DNA of 64,000 nt from Balneolaceae bacterium UBA7797. Its GTDB lineage: Bacteria; Bacteroidota; Rhodothermia; Balneolales; Balneolaceae. The translations under genes were made by a program, and so were the position numbers. The notes under the pieces are model-generated. The model did not search any database and was not told the origin of the DNA. It saw only the letters and a list, made by a program, of their open reading frames with translations. Shown one piece after another: positions 59,665-64,000 of the stretch. Each line of letters begins with the position of its first letter. Positions within the stretch are counted from its first letter, which is position 1. Where the stretch lies: assembly GCA_002480645.1 (NCBI GenBank), contig DLCN01000007.1, positions 1-64,000 of the forward strand, in the 5' to 3' direction.

Positions 59665-61344
59665 ATGGCGGAATTAAATAAGTACAGCAAGCAGGTAACT
59701 CAAGACGGCTCCCAACCCGCTGCACAAGCAATGTTGCATGCGATCGGATTAAATGATGAAGACCTGAAAAAACCGATGATCGGGGTAGCAAGCACGGGCT
59801 ACGAAGGGAATCCATGTAATATGCATCTCAACGACCTTGCTGTTCATGTAAAACGAGGAATTGAACACTCCGGTCAAACCGGTCTTATCTTTAATACTAT
59901 TGGTATAAGTGACGGGATCTCGATGGGAACTTCCGGGATGAAATATTCCCTCCCCTCCCGCGATATCATTGCTGATTCGATGGAGGCAGTGGTAAAAGGG
60001 ATGAGTTACGATGCGATGGTTGCGATCGTAGGTTGTGATAAGAACATGCCTGGTTCAGTAATGGCCATGCTACGGGTCAACCGACCTTCCATCATGGTAT
60101 ATGGCGGAACGATCGCTCCCGGATATCACAATGGTAAAAAATTAGATGTGGTTTCAGCTTTTGAGGCTTGGGGGCAAAAAGTATCCGGAGCTATTGACGA
60201 TGATGAGTTTAAAGCAATTGTTCAGAAAGCTTGTCCGGGACCGGGAGCCTGTGGTGGTATGTATACGGCCAATACTATGGCTTCCGCAATTGAAGCGATG
60301 GGGCTTACACTACCGAATAATTCGTCTATTCCTGCCGCCCATTCAGATAAGGTTCTGGAATGCGAAGCGGTTGGTGAGGCTATGAAAGTTTTACTGGAAA
60401 AAGATATTAAACCCAGTGACATCGTAAGCAAGAAATCGATCGAGAATGCTTTTCGCCTGGCAACCATCCTTGGCGGTTCTACCAATGCAGTACTTCACCT
60501 GATGGCCATCGCAAAAACTGCGGATATCGATTTTACACTCGAAGATTTTCAAAAGATCAGTGATTCCACGCCGATGCTTGGAGATCTGAAACCCAGTGGG
60601 CAGTATGTTTTTGAAGATCTTTATAACGAAGGAGGTGTACCCGCAGTGATGAAGTTCATGCTGAATCATGATATGCTGCATGGGGAATGTCTCACTGTTA
60701 CGGGTAAGACAATAGCAGAAAATCTGGCTGATGTTGAACCGATTTCCGTATCACAAGATGTGATCAGAGACCTCAATAAACCGATAAAATCTACCGGACA
60801 TATTCAGATACTTTATGGAAATCTTGCCGAGGAAGGCTCAGTAGCCAAGATCACCGGAAAGGAAGGTCTTGCATTTGAAGGTACCGCTCGGGTTTTTGAT
60901 AGTGAAGAGGCTGCTAATGAGGGAATTGCCAGTGGAGCCGTTCAAAAAGGCGACGTTGTAGTGATCCGTTATGTTGGCCCCAAAGGAGGTCCGGGTATGC
61001 CTGAAATGTTAAAACCAACATCTGCGATCATGGGCGCCGGATTAGGGAAAGAGGTGGCTCTTATCACCGATGGACGGTTTTCAGGCGGTTCTCACGGCTT
61101 TGTGGTTGGCCATATCACTCCTGAAGCACAAACAGGCGGAACTATCGCACTTGTAAAAGATGGAGATAAGATCCGTATAGATGCAGAAAAAAATGAAATT
61201 CACGTAGAGTTAAGTGATGAAGAGATCACCGAACGACGCAAAACCTGGAAAGAACCAACTTTGAAAGTTCAAAGTGGTGCATTATATAAATATGCCCGCA
61301 TGGTTTCTTCCGCATCAAAAGGATGTATAACCGATGAGTTTTAA
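59665..61344 (+). CDS. ilvD: Dihydroxy-acid dehydratase
   Basis: This 559-aa enzyme dehydrates dihydroxy acids to the 2-oxo acids in valine and isoleucine synthesis. Cluster cysteines are Cys51 (NPCNMHL), Cys124 (GCDKNMPG) and Cys196 (GACGGMYTANTM). Three conserved Cys fit the [2Fe-2S] type. It is first of ilvDBNC and controlled by the attenuator just upstream. Confidence 0.94.
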   Translation: MAELNKYSKQVTQDGSQPAAQAMLHAIGLNDEDLKKPMIGVASTGYEGNPCNMHLNDLAVHVKRGIEHSGQTGLIFNTIGISDGISMGTSGMKYSLPSRDIIADSMEAVVKGMSYDAMVAIVGCDKNMPGSVMAMLRVNRPSIMVYGGTIAPGYHNGKKLDVVSAFEAWGQKVSGAIDDDEFKAIVQKACPGPGACGGMYTANTMASAIEAMGLTLPNNSSIPAAHSDKVLECEAVGEAMKVLLEKDIKPSDIVSKKSIENAFRLATILGGSTNAVLHLMAIAKTADIDFTLEDFQKISDSTPMLGDLKPSGQYVFEDLYNEGGVPAVMKFMLNHDMLHGECLTVTGKTIAENLADVEPISVSQDVIRDLNKPIKSTGHIQILYGNLAEEGSVAKITGKEGLAFEGTARVFDSEEAANEGIASGAVQKGDVVVIRYVGPKGGPGMPEMLKPTSAIMGAGLGKEVALITDGRFSGGSHGFVVGHITPEAQTGGTIALVKDGDKIRIDAEKNEIHVELSDEEITERRKTWKEPTLKVQSGALYKYARMVSSASKGCITDEF

Positions 61345-61371
61345 TAATCCCAAATACTAATCTCACTCACC

Positions 61372-63111
61372 ATGGGAACTTTAGAAGCAACCGAAACAAA
61401 GAACAAAACAGCACCTTCTGCACCAGAACGAATAAAAGGCTCTGAGGCCATAGTTCGGATCTTACTTGAAGAAGGAGTAGATACCGCTTTTGGATATCCG
61501 GGCGGTGCCATCATGCCTGTATATGATGCGCTATATGATCATCAGGAAAAAATTAAACATGTATTAGCCCGCCACGAGCAGGGAGCGATCCACGCTGCTC
61601 AGGGGTATGCCAGAGCAAGCGGTAAGGTTGGTGTCTGTTTGGCTACCTCAGGACCAGGAGCAACCAATCTTATTACCGGTATCGCTGATGCCCAGATCGA
61701 TTCAACTCCGGTTGTTTGTATAACCGGTCAGGTTGCCGCTTCCCTCTTAGGAAGTGATGCGTTTCAGGAAACCGATGTGATCGGTATTTCGATGCCCGTA
61801 ACCAAGTGGAATTATCAGGTTACTTCGGCTGCTGAAATTCCTGAGGCACTCTCCAAGGCTTTCTATATTGCCCGATCCGGCCGTCCGGGACCTGTTGTGG
61901 TTGATATCACAAAAAATGCACAGTTCGAAGAATTTGATTTCGAATACAAGAAAACAACCCATATTCGCAGCTATGTTCCGGTTCCAAAACTGGATATGGA
62001 AAAAGTGAAAGAAGCTGCCGAAGCAATCGATAATGCGAAACGTCCTTATATCTTATTCGGTCAGGGGGTAATTCTTGGGAATGCCGAGAAGGAATTCAAA
62101 ACATTCATCGAAAAGACCGGTATACCCTCTGCATGGACCATAATGGGACTTTCAGCGTTGGAAACCGACCATCCTCTTAATGTAGGTATGTTAGGAATGC
62201 ACGGTAACTACGGCCCTAATTTACTCACCAACGAATGTGATGTGCTCATTGCAATCGGTATGCGTTTTGATGACCGGGTAACCGGCAATCTGGACAAGTA
62301 TGCCAAACAAGCGAAAGTCATTCACCTGGAAATCGATCCCGCTGAAATAGACAAAAATGTACCTGCCGATATCCCGGTACTTGGTGATGCAAAAGAATCA
62401 CTAATTGAACTCACCAAACTTGTGAAGCCCAACAGTCATGAAGAGTGGCTGCAACGTTTCCGTGATTGCGATGCCATGGAACAGGAAAAGGTGATCAAGG
62501 AAGAATTGAACCCGAATACTGAAATATTGAGTATGGGTGAAGTAGTTCGCATTATCAATGAAAAAACACAGGGTGATGCGATCATAGTTACCGATGTGGG
62601 ACAGCACCAAATGGTTGCCTGCCGCTACAGCAAATTTACCAAATCGAAAAGTAACATCACTTCCGGTGGATTAGGAACTATGGGATTTGGACTACCGGCA
62701 GGTATTGGGGCCGCATTAGGTGCTCCTGACAGAACTGTAATTTCCATTGTTGGTGATGGTGGCTTGCAAATGACCATTCAGGAACTCGCCACGATCTATC
62801 AAACCAAGCCAAAAGTAAAAGTTCTGTTGTTAAACAATGAATTTCTGGGAATGGTACGTCAGTGGCAACAGCTGTTCTTCGATAAGCGATACTCATCCAC
62901 CGAGATGATCAATCCGGATTTCCAAACTCTGGCCAAGGGATTCTATATCCCTACCAATAAGGTAACAGAAAGGGAAAATCTGGAAGCTGCCATTGAAGAA
63001 TTCATCGATTATGATGGTGCTTACTTCCTTGAAGTAATGGTTGGAAAAGAAAATAATGTATTCCCGATGGTACCGAGCGGCTCGGGAGTTGCTGAAATCA
63101 GATTGGAGTGA
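61372..63111 (+). CDS. ilvB: Acetolactate synthase large subunit
   Basis: This 579-aa TPP enzyme has the catalytic Glu in VLARHEQGAIHAAQGYARAS. The TPP/Mg motif is GDGGLQMTIQELATIYQ followed by NN (LLLNNEF). PGATNLITGIADAQIDS is typical. It makes 2-acetolactate or 2-aceto-2-hydroxybutyrate. It lies 27 bases after ilvD. Confidence 0.94.
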   Translation: MGTLEATETKNKTAPSAPERIKGSEAIVRILLEEGVDTAFGYPGGAIMPVYDALYDHQEKIKHVLARHEQGAIHAAQGYARASGKVGVCLATSGPGATNLITGIADAQIDSTPVVCITGQVAASLLGSDAFQETDVIGISMPVTKWNYQVTSAAEIPEALSKAFYIARSGRPGPVVVDITKNAQFEEFDFEYKKTTHIRSYVPVPKLDMEKVKEAAEAIDNAKRPYILFGQGVILGNAEKEFKTFIEKTGIPSAWTIMGLSALETDHPLNVGMLGMHGNYGPNLLTNECDVLIAIGMRFDDRVTGNLDKYAKQAKVIHLEIDPAEIDKNVPADIPVLGDAKESLIELTKLVKPNSHEEWLQRFRDCDAMEQEKVIKEELNPNTEILSMGEVVRIINEKTQGDAIIVTDVGQHQMVACRYSKFTKSKSNITSGGLGTMGFGLPAGIGAALGAPDRTVISIVGDGGLQMTIQELATIYQTKPKVKVLLLNNEFLGMVRQWQQLFFDKRYSSTEMINPDFQTLAKGFYIPTNKVTERENLEAAIEEFIDYDGAYFLEVMVGKENNVFPMVPSGSGVAEIRLE

Positions 63112-63116
63112 TACTC

Positions 63117-63650
63117 ATGGAAAAACAAGAATTCACAATTACCGCCTACACCGAAAATCATGTTGGACTCCTGCACCGGATCACCATCATTTTCACAAAG
63201 CGAAAGATCAACATCGAAAGTTTAACCACTTCTGAAAGTGAGATGGAAGGCGTTCACCGCTTCACCATCGCCGTCACTGAAACGGAAGAACAAGTACAGA
63301 AGGTGGTTAAACAAATCGAGAAACATGTTGAAGTACTTAAAGCCGGCTACTATAAGAAAAAGGAAGTAGTACAACAGGAACTGGCTCTATACAAGATCCC
63401 CACAGAAAGTCTTACGAATGGACTGGAAGTGGAACGGATAGTACGCGAACATAATGCTCGTTTTCTTACCATAGAACGTGATTTTGTGGTCATTGAAAAA
63501 TCTGGCTATAAACGAGAAACAAAAGCGTTGTTCGATGAACTCAGACCATTTGGCATTAACGAATTCGTGCGCTCTGGCAGAATCGCTGTGGCACGGCAAC
63601 AACATGGGTTAGGCCATGATGTAGAAGAAATGCTGATGGCTGAAGCCTGA
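63117..63650 (+). CDS. ilvN: Acetolactate synthase small (regulatory) subunit
   Basis: This 177-aa protein has an N-terminal ACT domain (FTITAYTENHVGLLHRITII, then INIESLTTSESE), which binds valine in this family. The C-terminal half carries VKAGYYKKK-like and RFLTIERDFVVIEKSGYKRE segments. ATG 63117 is preferred over the overlapping GTG at 63108. It starts 5 bases after ilvB's stop. Confidence 0.92.
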   Translation: MEKQEFTITAYTENHVGLLHRITIIFTKRKINIESLTTSESEMEGVHRFTIAVTETEEQVQKVVKQIEKHVEVLKAGYYKKKEVVQQELALYKIPTESLTNGLEVERIVREHNARFLTIERDFVVIEKSGYKRETKALFDELRPFGINEFVRSGRIAVARQQHGLGHDVEEMLMAEA

Positions 63651-63697
63651 AAATTTTAATAAACAGAACTCACTAACATCAAAATAAATAAGAATAA

Positions 63698-64000
63698 ATG
63701 GCACTTTTAAACTTTGGCGGAGTCGAAGAAGAGGTAGTAACACGAGAGGAATTCCCACTCGATAAAGCCCGTGAAACCCTGAAAGATGAGACCATCGCGG
63801 TACTCGGATATGGTGTTCAGGGGCCGGGACAGGCACTTAACCTCAAAGACAACGGTTTTAATGTAATTGTTGGACAACGGAAAAATTCAAAAACCTGGGA
63901 CAAAGCTGTAGCTGATGGTTGGGTACCGGGCGAAACTCTATTTGAACTCGAAGAGGCTTGTGAAAAAGGAACCATTCTTCAGTTTCTATTATCCGACGCC
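63698..64000 (+). CDS. ilvC: Ketol-acid reductoisomerase, N-terminal part (cut by window edge)
   Basis: The first 101 codons are present. The NADPH-binding stretch IAVLGYGVQGPGQALNLKDN carries the Rossmann GxGxxG, and VIVGQRKNSKTWDKAVADGW contains the Arg/Ser-type phosphate contacts that favour NADPH. It catalyses the alkyl shift and reduction after acetolactate synthase. The start ATG lies at 63698, 47 bases after ilvN. The frame runs off the window. Confidence 0.93.
   Translation, partial: MALLNFGGVEEEVVTREEFPLDKARETLKDETIAVLGYGVQGPGQALNLKDNGFNVIVGQRKNSKTWDKAVADGWVPGETLFELEEACEKGTILQFLLSDA

Noticed and set aside
1..64000. tRNA, rRNA, CRISPR arrays, insertion sequences and known riboswitches
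   Set aside because: None was recognised on reading both strands. The repeats seen are few-copy hairpins without regular spacing.

Overview
The window looks like chromosomal DNA from a Balneolota/Bacteroidota-type bacterium, most likely a marine heterotroph. I infer this from several signs seen together: many lipoproteins with a Cys lipobox, a TonB-dependent receptor, a GH97 glycosidase, families common in this group (DUF6266, DUF3667, DUF4296, DUF1572, DUF819), few Shine-Dalgarno sequences, some TAnnTTTG promoter elements, and a short LeuA. No rRNA, tRNA, CRISPR array or recognisable transposase was seen.

Layout. 1-2285: a cut-off DUF6266 gene, about 1 kb of hairpin-rich non-coding DNA, and an ArsR regulator with its SRPBCC partner. 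2286-11064: a B12-type radical SAM protein, an Asp/His-rich lipoprotein, a DinB-like protein, propionyl-CoA synthetase, a DUF2268 protease-like lipoprotein, a ChaN-like protein and a DUF3667 protein. 11065-19045: an A/T-rich accessory region bordered by dispersed hairpin repeats. It holds a DUF4440 protein and a four-gene GTPase-centred conflict system: GASH helical protein, two predicted GTPases, and a GAP1 protein fused to a nucleoside-phosphorylase-like effector. 19046-28739: dapD, a GH97 glycosidase, a YdeI-like protein, an APC permease, a copper-uptake group (CxxxC small protein, OprC/NosA-like receptor, duplicated Spy/CpxP-like protein) and a GDPD phosphodiesterase. 28755-34402 (minus): an unknown two-gene module and a lysine operon (lysC, barrel protein, dapB, dapA). 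34558-39646: an esterase, a DUF819 transporter, a beta-lactamase-fold protein without a visible SxxK, a DUF3592-like protein and a tetrapyrrole-methylase-fold methyltransferase. 39716-44073 (minus): an ankyrin protein and an MscS channel coupled to a giant coiled-coil ATPase. 44258-53283: amidase, udk, coaX, SDR, DUF4296, recQ, trehalase, a GH114-like gene broken by an in-frame TGA, and a CBS protein. 53357-64000: branched-chain amino-acid genes, with leuABCD on the minus strand and ilvD-ilvB-ilvN-ilvC on the plus strand, the latter behind a leader-peptide attenuator.

How the parts work together. The ilv and leu operons together cover valine, isoleucine and leucine synthesis. The ilv operon appears to sense charged branched-chain tRNAs through an Ile/Val-rich leader peptide at 59500-59589, followed by a competing antiterminator and terminator. 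lysC, dapA, dapB and dapD give the upper lysine/diaminopimelate path. The 12570-18758 cluster is the likely defence or conflict island: predicted GTPases would gate a GAP1 protein carrying a nucleotide- or nucleoside-cleaving effector. The most noteworthy signals are this cluster, the ilv attenuator, the MscS-ATPase pair, the copper module with a terminator overlapping a start codon, and the dispersed hairpin repeats.
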